A stretch of 8,013 bases of DNA from Thermoplasmata archaeon. GTDB lineage: Archaea; Thermoplasmatota; Thermoplasmata; Thermoplasmatales; Thermoplasmataceae. How positions within the stretch are numbered: the stretch's first letter is position 1; every line of letters begins with the position of its first letter. The notes beneath the pieces are model-generated. The model was given only the letters and a program-made list of their open reading frames with translations, was not told the origin of the DNA and made no database searches. A program made the position numbers and the translations under genes. Below are positions 1 through 6,295 of the stretch, piece by piece. The stretch is taken from positions 1 through 8,013 of the forward strand of contig JAKARU010000031.1 in NCBI GenBank assembly GCA_021819225.1. The letters run 5' to 3'.

Positions 1-1
1 T

Positions 2-274
2 GAACACATAACAATTCCAAATAAAAATAGGCCACAAAAAACCATTTGATGCAAAATTCTCTGAGTAAATTCTAAATATATTTATTGAGTAATTTTTCAC
101 AACAACATAGTGGAAAGTTGTTGACACCTCCGCTAAAACAAACATTCCCATATACTCTTTCAGAGGATCATAAACAAAAGTTGGGCGTGAAGTCTCGATA
201 AAATGTTAATATTTTCAAATAACTTAGCGAACCCAACCTTCATCAAAGAGAAGTCCAAGTCCTTCAGCGGCCAT
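2..274 (-). pseudogene. possible decayed gene running off the left edge
   Basis: One minus-strand frame reads MAAEGLGLLFDEGWVR from an ATG at 274, meets three stops within 20 bases (TAA at 226, TGA at 217, TAA at 208), then stays open for 68 codons from 205 to the window edge. The open part includes the stretch SRPTFVYDPLKEYMGMF. Both pieces look protein-like and share one frame, which suggests a gene damaged by point mutations. Alternatively the real gene starts at the ATG at 151 and continues outside the window. The sequence is AT-rich, so an open frame of this length could also be chance. I do not recognise the protein. Apart from this and the promoter of the next gene, I see nothing in bases 1-373. 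Confidence 0.25.
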
Positions 275-347
275 AACGTGTAATCACAAAAATTGATTAC
301 TCCAACTAGTAATAATCAATGATAATTGTACTTTAAAGCAATAAGAT

Positions 348-358
348 CTTAATATATT
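348..358 (+). promoter_or_regulatory. TATA box of the DndC-like gene
   Basis: The sequence CTTAATATATT is centred about 21-23 bases before the ATG at 374. Archaeal TATA boxes lie about 25 bases before the transcription start, so the transcript would be leaderless or nearly so. There is no Shine-Dalgarno sequence before this ATG, which agrees. Confidence 0.5.
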
Positions 359-373
359 AGAACGTATTTATCT

Positions 374-1387
374 ATGGAATTTCAAAAAGTAATAAAAGAA
401 AGAGAAATATTAGATCTTCCATCATTCATTACTTCTATTTTCTTTGAGAAATTCCAGAAAAGCATAGAAATTTTTGAAAAACTTTACATTAAAAATAAAA
501 GGTGGATTATCACCTATTCGGGCGGCAAAGACAGCACTGCCCTTGTTGTACTTGCTCTTTATATGAAAGAGTTGCACGGAGACATAGATCTCAATATAAC
601 ATACTCAGACACGCTTATGGAAATACCGCAGATGTCCACAGTTGCATATGGATTCCTTGATGCCATGGAAAAGAGATACCCTGCGAAAGTTAAGATTGTC
701 AAGCCTGAAATAGAAGACACTTTCTGGGTAAGGATGATTGGTAGAGGTTATCCTCCTCCAGGGCCACGTTTTAGGTGGTGCACACCGAAAATGAAGATCA
801 AACCTTCCAGGAAGTTGCATGAAGATTCAGGTCTTTTCATTACAGGTCTGAGGATTGGTGAAAGCCAACAGAGGGATATAAGGCTTAAGAGTTCTTGCTT
901 GAATGGTGGGGCCAATGAGTGTGGAAGTGATGTGTGGGTAAACCAGAAGGGGATAGATGTTGCTGCACCTATCATTCACTGGAGTGCTGAAGAAGTGTGG
1001 TATTTCCTTATGATGCCTGCAAGGAAAGTCATCCCTGAGACCCAGTACGTGATAGACCTCTATGGGAATACTTCCATGAGATTCGGTTGCTGGATGTGTA
1101 CTGTAGTAATGAGAGACAAAACCATGATCTCCTTTGCCAAAGCCGGGAACCCTGTAATCACAAAATTATTGGAGTTCAGAGAGTGGATACAAGAAGAAAA
1201 GTTGAAACCTGAAAACCGATACATAAGAAAAGATGGAAGAAAGGGGCGTCTCAATAAGAAATTCAGAATCACTATCCTTGAAAAGCTACTTTCATTGGAG
1301 AAAGATGTAGGATTAGAACTTATTACCGATCCAGAGATAGAGCGTTGTGAAGTGCTTCTTAGGTCCAGTAGATATGAAGGGTATTGA
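374..1387 (+). CDS. DndC-like ATP-pyrophosphatase (PAPS reductase superfamily)
   Basis: This 337-residue protein has the N-type ATP-pyrophosphatase P-loop SGGKDST at residues 49-55, followed by the family's usual alpha/beta core. Further matches to DndC-type proteins are RFRWCTPKMKIKP (residues 132-144), an ITGLRIGES turn (156-164), a PIIHWSAEEVWYFL helix (199-212) and RFGCWMCTVV (236-245). Cysteines 136, 175, 183, 239 and 242 offer enough ligands for an iron-sulfur cluster, as known for DndC. DndC adenylates DNA-backbone phosphate as part of sulfur insertion (phosphorothioation) together with DndA/IscS, DndD and DndE; SspD plays the matching role in Ssp systems. None of those partners is in this window. 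At 337 residues it is shorter than classical DndC as I recall it. It could instead be a stand-alone sulfurtransferase or reductase of the same superfamily. The superfamily call is firm; DNA modification is inference. Confidence 0.8.
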   Translation: MEFQKVIKEREILDLPSFITSIFFEKFQKSIEIFEKLYIKNKRWIITYSGGKDSTALVVLALYMKELHGDIDLNITYSDTLMEIPQMSTVAYGFLDAMEKRYPAKVKIVKPEIEDTFWVRMIGRGYPPPGPRFRWCTPKMKIKPSRKLHEDSGLFITGLRIGESQQRDIRLKSSCLNGGANECGSDVWVNQKGIDVAAPIIHWSAEEVWYFLMMPARKVIPETQYVIDLYGNTSMRFGCWMCTVVMRDKTMISFAKAGNPVITKLLEFREWIQEEKLKPENRYIRKDGRKGRLNKKFRITILEKLLSLEKDVGLELITDPEIERCEVLLRSSRYEGY

Positions 1388-1394
1388 TATTTCG

Positions 1395-1406
1395 TCTTAT
1401 TTTTTT
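1395..1406 (+). terminator. T-run terminator after the DndC-like gene
   Basis: A run of seven T (1400-1406), preceded by TCTTA, starts 13 bases after the TGA of the plus-strand gene. Archaeal RNA polymerase terminates at such T-runs without a hairpin. The run overlaps the last codon of the convergent GHKL gene, so the two genes have almost no intergenic space. Confidence 0.5.
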
Positions 1407-3273
1407 AAGAATATGTATTTATCAGTTCAACCAACAGTTCGATTTGATCCTTGTTAAGACTGGACTCTCCATCCTTCATTATAGAGAGAAGGGTAAATTT
1501 TACAACCTCTTCAAAGAGTGACTTATTTCTAGATTTTACTGAAGGAAGTTTGTAAATGGCAATTCCTTTATCTACTGTCAGGTTTGCTGTCTCCGAATCT
1601 TCTCCAGGAATGACCAAGGATTTTTCCGCAATATTTTTTTTCTGAACGTATTTTAACACTGGGTCACTCATCTTATGTTGTGAGGATGCATATCTTTTAG
1701 AAGAAAGCCCTTCTTTCATATCTTTTTTAATTTGAGACAGGATCGTATTATTATTGGTTTTATTGAATGCATTTGCAATCATCTCATAAACTTGTGGAGG
1801 GCGTTTTTCTGATGGAGATGTGTTATCTTTAGCAATGTCCCTAAGAATTTTTATAGTGTCGTTCATTACATCCTCTAGAAACTTATCACCTCCAGATAAA
1901 GTGTGCTCCAAGTATGCCTTTAAGTATTGAAAAGCATCTCCCCCTTGGTAGAAACTCTCACGGTCAATGTTAACTACGGATTGGAAGCCTTTGTCTAAAT
2001 AAATTTCAATTGAAGTCTGGTGCAAAGCGATTGGATTATTACTATAGAGCCTTAAGTCATCCTTATATTCCTCTCCTATTGTTACATTGTAAACCCTATA
2101 TAAAAGCCCTCTAAACTCTCTAGGATTTATTCTTGAATTTTGATGATATGCATATCCTCGTATTTCAATCTCGTGTTTAGCTCCGTTTGTTCCAATGTCA
2201 TTTTTATGTGAAAACTCGAAGATATTTGGTTTCAATTGGTCAATATTCTTACCGCTATTTTTCCATTCATTTAGTAAATTTTCAGTTGGAAATAACTGGG
2301 GTTTAAAGATATAAAATGAATTGTGGAAGTTGTTTGAATTGTAATCTATGGAAACTTTAACGTTAAAATTGTATTTTTCAAGATCTTCTTTTATTTTTTT
2401 TATCACTGGTCCCTCTGCGTTAAGAATTTTGTATTCCTTTCCATCATATTTGAAGATACTTCTTACTGGGCCATCACTAAGATATCTTACCGGAACAATG
2501 TTACCTAATTGGATTATTGCTTTATCCAATTCTTCCATTTTAGATATCCTTTCATTGTCGTAAAATTCGTTTAAGTAAGCCTTGAAGTATTTCTCCCAAT
2601 CAAATGTACCGGTATCATCAGGAGTACATATTTCCTTAAAGACGAATGTTTTATCAACATCGTGGTTTATTAGAGCCATAAAAGGTGGCTTAAACTCACT
2701 TACTACAACTCTTGTGTAACCTTTTTGAGTCTTACTAGAATGGTTCTTGATAATCTTAACCTTTCCCATAGGGAAATTTTCAATAGCGGCAACTTTTTCA
2801 ATTGCCTTGTCGAATTGTGTTATAGAAATTTCAGCAACAAATTCATCTTCTGAATCTGCCTTTTTAGTGATTACCTCGAATGAAGATGTAGACGAAGCGA
2901 TTGCCAATATTCCAATGCCTAACCTGCCAACTAAGGGTCTTTTGAATTTTTCCGTTAAAAGGTCGGCATTAGGATCGGATCCTATTCTACTCTTAAGGCT
3001 GTCTCCGATCTCAGAGAATATCGTTCTTAGTTGTTGGCCATCCATACCGGATCCATCATCTCTGACTTCTATCCCCTTAAGTTTGGGTTTTCCTTGATCA
3101 TTTTTATCAAATGAAAAAATAAGCTCTACTTCAGTTGCATCTGCGTCAAATGAGTTAATTAATAACTCCTTAATTGCGCTGGAAGGACTCCTATACATAC
3201 TTGAAGAAATGTGTTGAATGATTTTCGGTGATATTTGTAAAGGAAACGTTCCAGTAAATTCTTCCTGTTCCAA
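1405..3273 (-). CDS. GHKL (Hsp90/MutL/MORC-like) ATPase
   Basis: The 622-residue product has a complete GHKL ATP-binding fold at its N-terminus: the N-box EllIN (E36 to N40, followed by the SFDADA segment), the DDGSGM motif (72-77) and the glycine-rich lid VGRLGIG (115-121) followed by an alanine/serine helix. A middle segment around residues 385-440 (RGLLYRVYNVTIGEEYKDD, then a beta strand ending NIDRESF) resembles the S5-like transducer domain that follows the ATPase in Hsp90 and MORC/paraMORC proteins. The rest is helical and unassigned. Such proteins dimerise on ATP binding and act as clamps or remodelling motors; stand-alone prokaryotic versions often sit beside restriction or other defence genes. 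The start is TTG, chosen because GGAGGG lies just upstream and because the next ATG (residue 26) would cut into the conserved N-terminal strand. It begins one base after the preceding gene's stop codon, so translation is probably coupled. The exact subfamily and substrate are unknown. Confidence 0.8.
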   Translation of the reverse strand: MEQEEFTGTFPLQISPKIIQHISSSMYRSPSSAIKELLINSFDADATEVELIFSFDKNDQGKPKLKGIEVRDDGSGMDGQQLRTIFSEIGDSLKSRIGSDPNADLLTEKFKRPLVGRLGIGILAIASSTSSFEVITKKADSEDEFVAEISITQFDKAIEKVAAIENFPMGKVKIIKNHSSKTQKGYTRVVVSEFKPPFMALINHDVDKTFVFKEICTPDDTGTFDWEKYFKAYLNEFYDNERISKMEELDKAIIQLGNIVPVRYLSDGPVRSIFKYDGKEYKILNAEGPVIKKIKEDLEKYNFNVKVSIDYNSNNFHNSFYIFKPQLFPTENLLNEWKNSGKNIDQLKPNIFEFSHKNDIGTNGAKHEIEIRGYAYHQNSRINPREFRGLLYRVYNVTIGEEYKDDLRLYSNNPIALHQTSIEIYLDKGFQSVVNIDRESFYQGGDAFQYLKAYLEHTLSGGDKFLEDVMNDTIKILRDIAKDNTSPSEKRPPQVYEMIANAFNKTNNNTILSQIKKDMKEGLSSKRYASSQHKMSDPVLKYVQKKNIAEKSLVIPGEDSETANLTVDKGIAIYKLPSVKSRNKSLFEEVVKFTLLSIMKDGESSLNKDQIELLVELINTYS

Positions 3274-3274
3274 T

Positions 3275-4042
3275 TTACTCCCTCCATTCGTTTTTTAAAT
3301 TATAGAATTCTAGTAGAAAAATCATGGTATCTTTAAAAGCATCAAATAACACTCCACGCGATTTTAAACCATCATGCAGTTCATCTGAAGTCGTGTCATA
3401 GGCTTCAAGGAATTTAACAAGGGATTCTGTATTCGGCATTTTTCCCATTGCTTTTTGTGTCTGAGTCCAGTTTGAGATTGCTTGCTCTGTGTTTGGAGCG
3501 CTTGTAGAGACATCATTAGAATTTTCTAAAATCTTTATGCATTTTTCAACGCCGATGGATCGCATTGCTTTATTCGATAATCCTGCTCCATTGGCAACTA
3601 CTTTATATATAAATTGCTCTATGATAAATCTAATTCCTGCTGCCATCTCTATTTTTGAACCAAGAACATAGGAATTCTTCACAGCTACATAATTATTCAA
3701 TAGATAAATGGGATAATCATTAAGCATATCTTTGTATGAATTATCCAAACTCTTTACAGAATCAATTTCAGCTGAATATTCAAATTCATATGAAGTACCT
3801 GTTCTGCTGCTTTCAACAGTGATTTTGTTAACATGTTTAGTAATAGCACTCTCGCAAACAAGAAAAAGAAATCCTGGTGCAGGATTTCCTCCTAGAACAC
3901 GGATTATAGGAAAACTCTCAGAAGAGCTGGAGTAGCATCTCAAACTACTTACATCAGTTGTCAAAAGTGTCCCTCCATCTATACAATAGGTACGCTCTTT
4001 GATTTGTAGTCTTAAATTTGTTGTAACACTTCCCACAAACAA
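3275..4042 (-). CDS. unknown protein, downstream portion of a probably frameshifted zinc-ribbon gene
   Basis: Read alone, this frame gives 255 residues from a TTG codon with no Shine-Dalgarno sequence, overlapping the preceding frame by 89 bases. The overlap coincides with a zinc-ribbon whose first half (CGKC) is in the other frame and whose second half (TYCIDGGTLL, residues 18-27) is in this one, so the true product is probably a fusion of both frames of about 326 residues. The middle is beta-rich. The C-terminal half is helical, with MAAGIRFIIEQFIYKVV (133-149), and ends with DELHDGLKSRG and a long hydrophobic helix (220-247). That arrangement loosely resembles DUF4145/HEPN-type helical domains, but this is only a resemblance. 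It ends one base before the GHKL ATPase start, which makes the two gene products likely partners. Confidence 0.6.
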   Translation of the reverse strand: MFVGSVTTNLRLQIKERTYCIDGGTLLTTDVSSLRCYSSSSESFPIIRVLGGNPAPGFLFLVCESAITKHVNKITVESSRTGTSYEFEYSAEIDSVKSLDNSYKDMLNDYPIYLLNNYVAVKNSYVLGSKIEMAAGIRFIIEQFIYKVVANGAGLSNKAMRSIGVEKCIKILENSNDVSTSAPNTEQAISNWTQTQKAMGKMPNTESLVKFLEAYDTTSDELHDGLKSRGVLFDAFKDTMIFLLEFYNLKNEWRE

Positions 4043-4259
4043 CCATATGAGAACTAAAAGGCGTTTTGATCTTCAATTTCCATTCACCTTTTTTTATCTC
4101 GTTTTTGAGCGTGGAGACTTCTCGGATAGAAGGAACATCCATCCATTCTATGTCCAGATTAGAAAAGCGCCTCAGGAATATTTCCTCTCTTTCATTTGAG
4201 CCATGCCTCATTTTTATTATTAGATTTAATGGTTTTTTTGTCGATTTAAATTCTGTCAT
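3954..4259 (-). CDS. zinc-ribbon protein, upstream portion of a probably frameshifted gene
   Basis: The 101-residue frame starts at an ATG. AGGTGA at 4274-4269 serves as its Shine-Dalgarno sequence and overlaps the TGA of the winged-helix gene, implying translational coupling. It contains a charged N-terminal region and VVCGKC (C75, C78), the first knuckle of a zinc ribbon. The second knuckle is missing from this frame: it ends in an uncharacteristic tail (QRAYLLYRWRDTFDN) just where the +1 frame shows YCIDGGTLL. I therefore read it as the N-terminal part of one gene covering 3275-4259, broken by a single-base indel (real, programmed or a sequencing error). Function unknown; a zinc ribbon suggests nucleic-acid or protein binding. 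Confidence 0.6.
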   Translation of the reverse strand: MTEFKSTKKPLNLIIKMRHGSNEREEIFLRRFSNLDIEWMDVPSIREVSTLKNEIKKGEWKLKIKTPFSSHMVVCGKCYNKFKTTNQRAYLLYRWRDTFDN

Positions 4260-4268
4260 TTTATCTTC

Positions 4269-4784
4269 TCACCTTTTCACAATTTTCTCAGTTTCATCAA
4301 TCTTACAAAGGACTTCCTCTCCTTTCTCGGTAAGCATCACATAGTTTTCCTTTTTCCCATTTGATTCATCGATTTTCTGAGTTATCAGATTCATTTCTTC
4401 AAGTTCTTTCAGATCATTGAATGAGCACGGGATCTCTTCCTTAATCTGGGAGACCTTTCCTTTTCCAAAGAGCCTAAGAAAAATAAGAATTAGCATCGGT
4501 CGGAAAAAAAAAGAGTTCTCCAGTGAATTCTTCATGGAGAATTTTACACTATTGAGCTGCTCGTCAACACACTGCTCATTGTCAGATAATGATGTTTCAA
4601 ATGTTCTGCGCTCAACAATTTTTTTTCCAATCTCCACAAATCCTTTAATTTTTAGATTAGATGATAATATGTCTGAAAATCTATTTTTAAGTACTGTAGC
4701 TTGTAAATTTTTCTGGAATTCCCTATTATATATAATAACATATGGAATCAAAGAATTGAAGTATCTTTCATACAGTGATTCCAT
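4269..4784 (-). CDS. winged-helix protein, first gene of the GHKL operon
   Basis: The 171-residue product has a helical N-terminal half with no recognised motif and a C-terminal winged helix at about residues 94-162: a helix rich in hydrophobic residues (PMLILIFLRLFGKG), a KVSQIKEEI helix, the recognition-helix region FNDLKELEEMNLI, then a wing (ITQKIDESNGKKENYVMLTEKG). The layout matches ArsR/PadR/MarR-like regulators in which the last strand reads 'Y-x-LTEKGEE'. As the promoter-proximal gene it may be the operon's autoregulator, or the module's DNA-recognition subunit. Its stop lies 9 bases before the next ATG. The start is the ATG with a TATA box 26 bases upstream, so the transcript is probably leaderless. 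Confidence 0.75.
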   Translation of the reverse strand: MESLYERYFNSLIPYVIIYNREFQKNLQATVLKNRFSDILSSNLKIKGFVEIGKKIVERRTFETSLSDNEQCVDEQLNSVKFSMKNSLENSFFFRPMLILIFLRLFGKGKVSQIKEEIPCSFNDLKELEEMNLITQKIDESNGKKENYVMLTEKGEEVLCKIDETEKIVKR

Positions 4785-4802
4785 TATTTGTATACAAGAC
4801 AG

Positions 4803-4816
4803 ATATTAATAAATAT
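4803..4816 (-). promoter_or_regulatory. TATA box of the GHKL operon
   Basis: On the minus strand this reads about TATTTATTAATA, centred roughly 26 bases before the ATG at 4784. No Shine-Dalgarno sequence is present, so the first gene is probably translated from a leaderless mRNA. The rest of the gene-free stretch 4785-5088 holds the detached att copy described separately and a TATA-like TGTAATATTT near 5038-5048 that could serve the next plus-strand gene. Confidence 0.5.
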
Positions 4817-4954
4817 AGCGATTTTCGTTTTAACAATGATGGCCCATGGATAACAATTTTCATCTGTACAGCATTGTTCTGGAAAATCAATTTTATTGAA
4901 TCAGTTATAGTGATAACAAAATTATAAAAAGGAAAAACGGGGAGTCGCAGGGAG

Positions 4955-4971
4955 TGGGAGCACTGGGATTT
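4955..4971 (+). repeat. att copy: detached 3' end of tRNA-Trp
   Basis: TGGGAGCACTGGGATTT is identical to the tRNA-Trp 3' end in the same orientation; identity stops abruptly on both sides. On the minus strand, beyond the copy, two T5 runs within about 30 bases may be the ancestral terminator of the tRNA gene. GGGAG occurs three times in 4940-4960, which may be chance. Confidence 0.75.
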
Positions 4972-5088
4972 TGATAAAGGTTTCTTGTTTTTCCAGCTCG
5001 TTAATTCAGGGTTTCCAGAACATGTTGCAATCGAACTGTGTAATATTTCAGATTCTACAACTTTTTCAGATCATATTAGGGAGGTTGA

Positions 5089-5379
5089 ATGATGGAAACC
5101 TTCGACCTAAGGCAGATCCCTGACCCTCAGACAAGGCTCGATAGGTACATGGATGGGATGAATGGTGAGATCGTCTCTCCGGAAAAGGTTTCCTGGCTGT
5201 TCTTTGACGATTTTGTCCAGGCAAACGATGAACTCATAAGGTGGGAATCCAGGCATCCAAAGGATTGTTTCAGGATTTCCAGCAATCCCATCCAGCTGAG
5301 GATATCCATCCCGATGGATGAGAAATATAACAGGATCTTTCACGTGAAGAACACAGAGAAAAGGGGGTTCAGGAAATGA
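5089..5379 (+). CDS. hypothetical protein, first gene of the element cargo
   Basis: The 96-residue product is soluble and acidic in its first half (IPDPQTRLDRYMDGMNG), with an aromatic stretch WLFFDDF near the middle and a basic tail. I do not recognise it. The case for a real gene is GGGAGGT at 5079-5085, a strong Shine-Dalgarno sequence, correctly placed for the double ATG (the ATG at 5092 has the better spacing). In addition its stop overlaps the next start codon as ATGA. Base composition is richer in G and C than the operon to the left, consistent with a separate origin. Confidence 0.65.
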   Translation: MMETFDLRQIPDPQTRLDRYMDGMNGEIVSPEKVSWLFFDDFVQANDELIRWESRHPKDCFRISSNPIQLRISIPMDEKYNRIFHVKNTEKRGFRK

Positions 5380-5549
5380 TCGGGCAGGAAGAGGAAACTG
5401 ATCCATTGATGGCATCGATGAACTATTTCCCATATTTTGTACCCGAATACCTGGTGAAAAAGTTCGGAGGCGTGAGGCTCTACTACGACATGGAATTCAT
5501 CCTGGACATGCATGAGCTGCAGGAATGTGGTGGACACTTGTTGCAATAG
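5376..5549 (+). CDS. hypothetical 57-residue protein
   Basis: The start ATG shares four bases (ATGA) with the end of the preceding gene, a typical sign of coupled translation. The product begins MIGQEEETDPLMASMNYF and contains a region rich in tyrosine and phenylalanine (YFPYFVPEYL), then EFILDMHEL, and ends LLQ. There is no signal peptide or membrane segment. No family is recognised. It may act together with the 96-residue protein before it. Confidence 0.5.
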   Translation: MIGQEEETDPLMASMNYFPYFVPEYLVKKFGGVRLYYDMEFILDMHELQECGGHLLQ

Positions 5550-5608
5550 CAGCAGTAGTGGGTTCAATACTTTACATACTGGATTGGTCTACAAAGGGCA
5601 AATTTTAA
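5525..5608 (+). CDS. possible 27-residue membrane peptide
   Basis: Starting at an ATG inside the end of the previous gene in another frame, this reads MWWTLVAIAAVVGSILYILD and then a short basic tail. The composition is that of one membrane-spanning helix. Only a poor Shine-Dalgarno match (CAGGA, very close) exists, so it would depend on coupling to the upstream gene. It could also be the displaced C-terminus of that gene after a frameshift. Confidence 0.4.
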   Translation: MWWTLVAIAAVVGSILYILDWSTKGKF

Positions 5609-5631
5609 TTATATGCAAGGAATAATCTAAT

Positions 5632-5739
5632 ATGCAGAGGTATGAACAGAAAAGAAACCCATATACCGGTGCCGCTGGTTTCATAGGCCTTGGTCTGTCT
5701 CTTGCACTTTTAATTTGGGCCCTTTCACTCTGGATCTAA
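5632..5739 (+). CDS. small membrane protein, 35 residues
   Basis: The product is MQRYEQKRNPYTGAAG followed by a hydrophobic helix (FIGLGLSLALLIWALSLWI) that runs to the C-terminus, so it has a basic cytosolic head and a single tail-anchored membrane span. A TATA-like sequence TTTTAATTATA lies about 25 bases upstream (5603-5613), allowing a leaderless mRNA; AAGGA at 5617-5621 is an alternative weak ribosome site. Small single-span proteins are common in archaeal viruses and plasmids. The exact role is unknown. Confidence 0.5.
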   Translation: MQRYEQKRNPYTGAAGFIGLGLSLALLIWALSLWI

Positions 5740-5824
5740 ATATAAACATTTTTTATGAAACGAAAATCCATAATATTTTTTGTTACTGCAGTATCAATTA
5801 TTGATAAACCCTTGAGAAAAGGAA

Positions 5825-6295
5825 TTAGTTAAGTTCTCTTCCGATGTCCAAGGCATTAATCCTCATATCTTCTGGACTCGGGTTATTATAGACACGCATG
5901 ATGGTTTGAAGTGAATCGCCTGTATTTTCCATAATGATCTTATGGTCTATACGCCTGCGGCTGCATATTGTGATGTACGTATGCCTCACTGTATGCCAGG
6001 AACGTTTATCATTCAAAGCAGAGGAGGTTAATTTCTGAAAATGCCTTTCAAGTGTTTTCTCGTTTAAGTCAAATAGCCTGGGCCCCTTGATGTTTTTCTC
6101 TTTCATGTAAAGCGAGATCATAGACATGGCCACTTTACCCGGGTAAACAACACGGTATCGATCCTTCTTTTCATCCCAGATCTTTATTCTCTCATTCTCA
6201 AAATCTATCATGCCGACATCAATATGAGTTATCTCTGATACCCTCATCCCTGAGTTGAACCCGAGGATTAGGGCAGTACGATCCAAAAGATCCCT
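5825..6295 (-). pseudogene. tyrosine recombinase, catalytic domain only (minus-strand copy)
   Basis: Read leftward from about 6295, the sequence RDLLDRTALILGFNSGMRVSE opens a tyrosine recombinase catalytic domain. The box I arginine is in GMRVSE, the beta-hairpin lysine in WDEKKDRYRV, the box II H-x-x-R in WHTVRHTY, and the nucleophile tyrosine in MRVYNNPS. The usual box III histidine is aspartate here (TGDS). The end of the protein is intact (stop at 5825). The N-terminal core-binding domain is missing: upstream of 6295 the frame continues to an ATG at 6379 but only as the antisense of the other recombinase, which gives an unrelated N-terminal sequence. There is no plausible start codon at the domain edge. 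Probably a remnant of one integrase gene truncated by rearrangement. Confidence 0.75.

Noticed and set aside
605..1272. Three minus-strand frames of 70-75 codons inside the DndC-like gene
   Set aside because: They have no ribosome sites or recognisable sequence and are the antisense of a clearly coding gene.
2747..3097. Plus-strand 116-codon frame within the GHKL gene
   Set aside because: It is the antisense of the ATP-binding domain, whose motifs are unambiguous on the other strand.
4417..4809. Plus-strand 130-codon frame opposite the winged-helix gene
   Set aside because: It lacks a ribosome site or promoter; the minus-strand gene has a TATA box, coupling to the next gene and a recognisable winged helix.
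4955..4990. A second tRNA gene
   Set aside because: Only the 3' 17 bases match; no D-arm, anticodon arm or 5' acceptor strand follows, so it is an att fragment.
5107..5567. Minus-strand frames of 60-108 codons opposite the small element genes
   Set aside because: The plus strand has the strong Shine-Dalgarno sequence and an ATGA overlap; the minus frames have neither.
5755..5832. Plus-strand 25-residue frame MKRKSIIFFVTAVS...
   Set aside because: There is no ribosome site or convincing promoter and it runs into the end of the minus-strand recombinase; chance is likely in AT-rich spacer.
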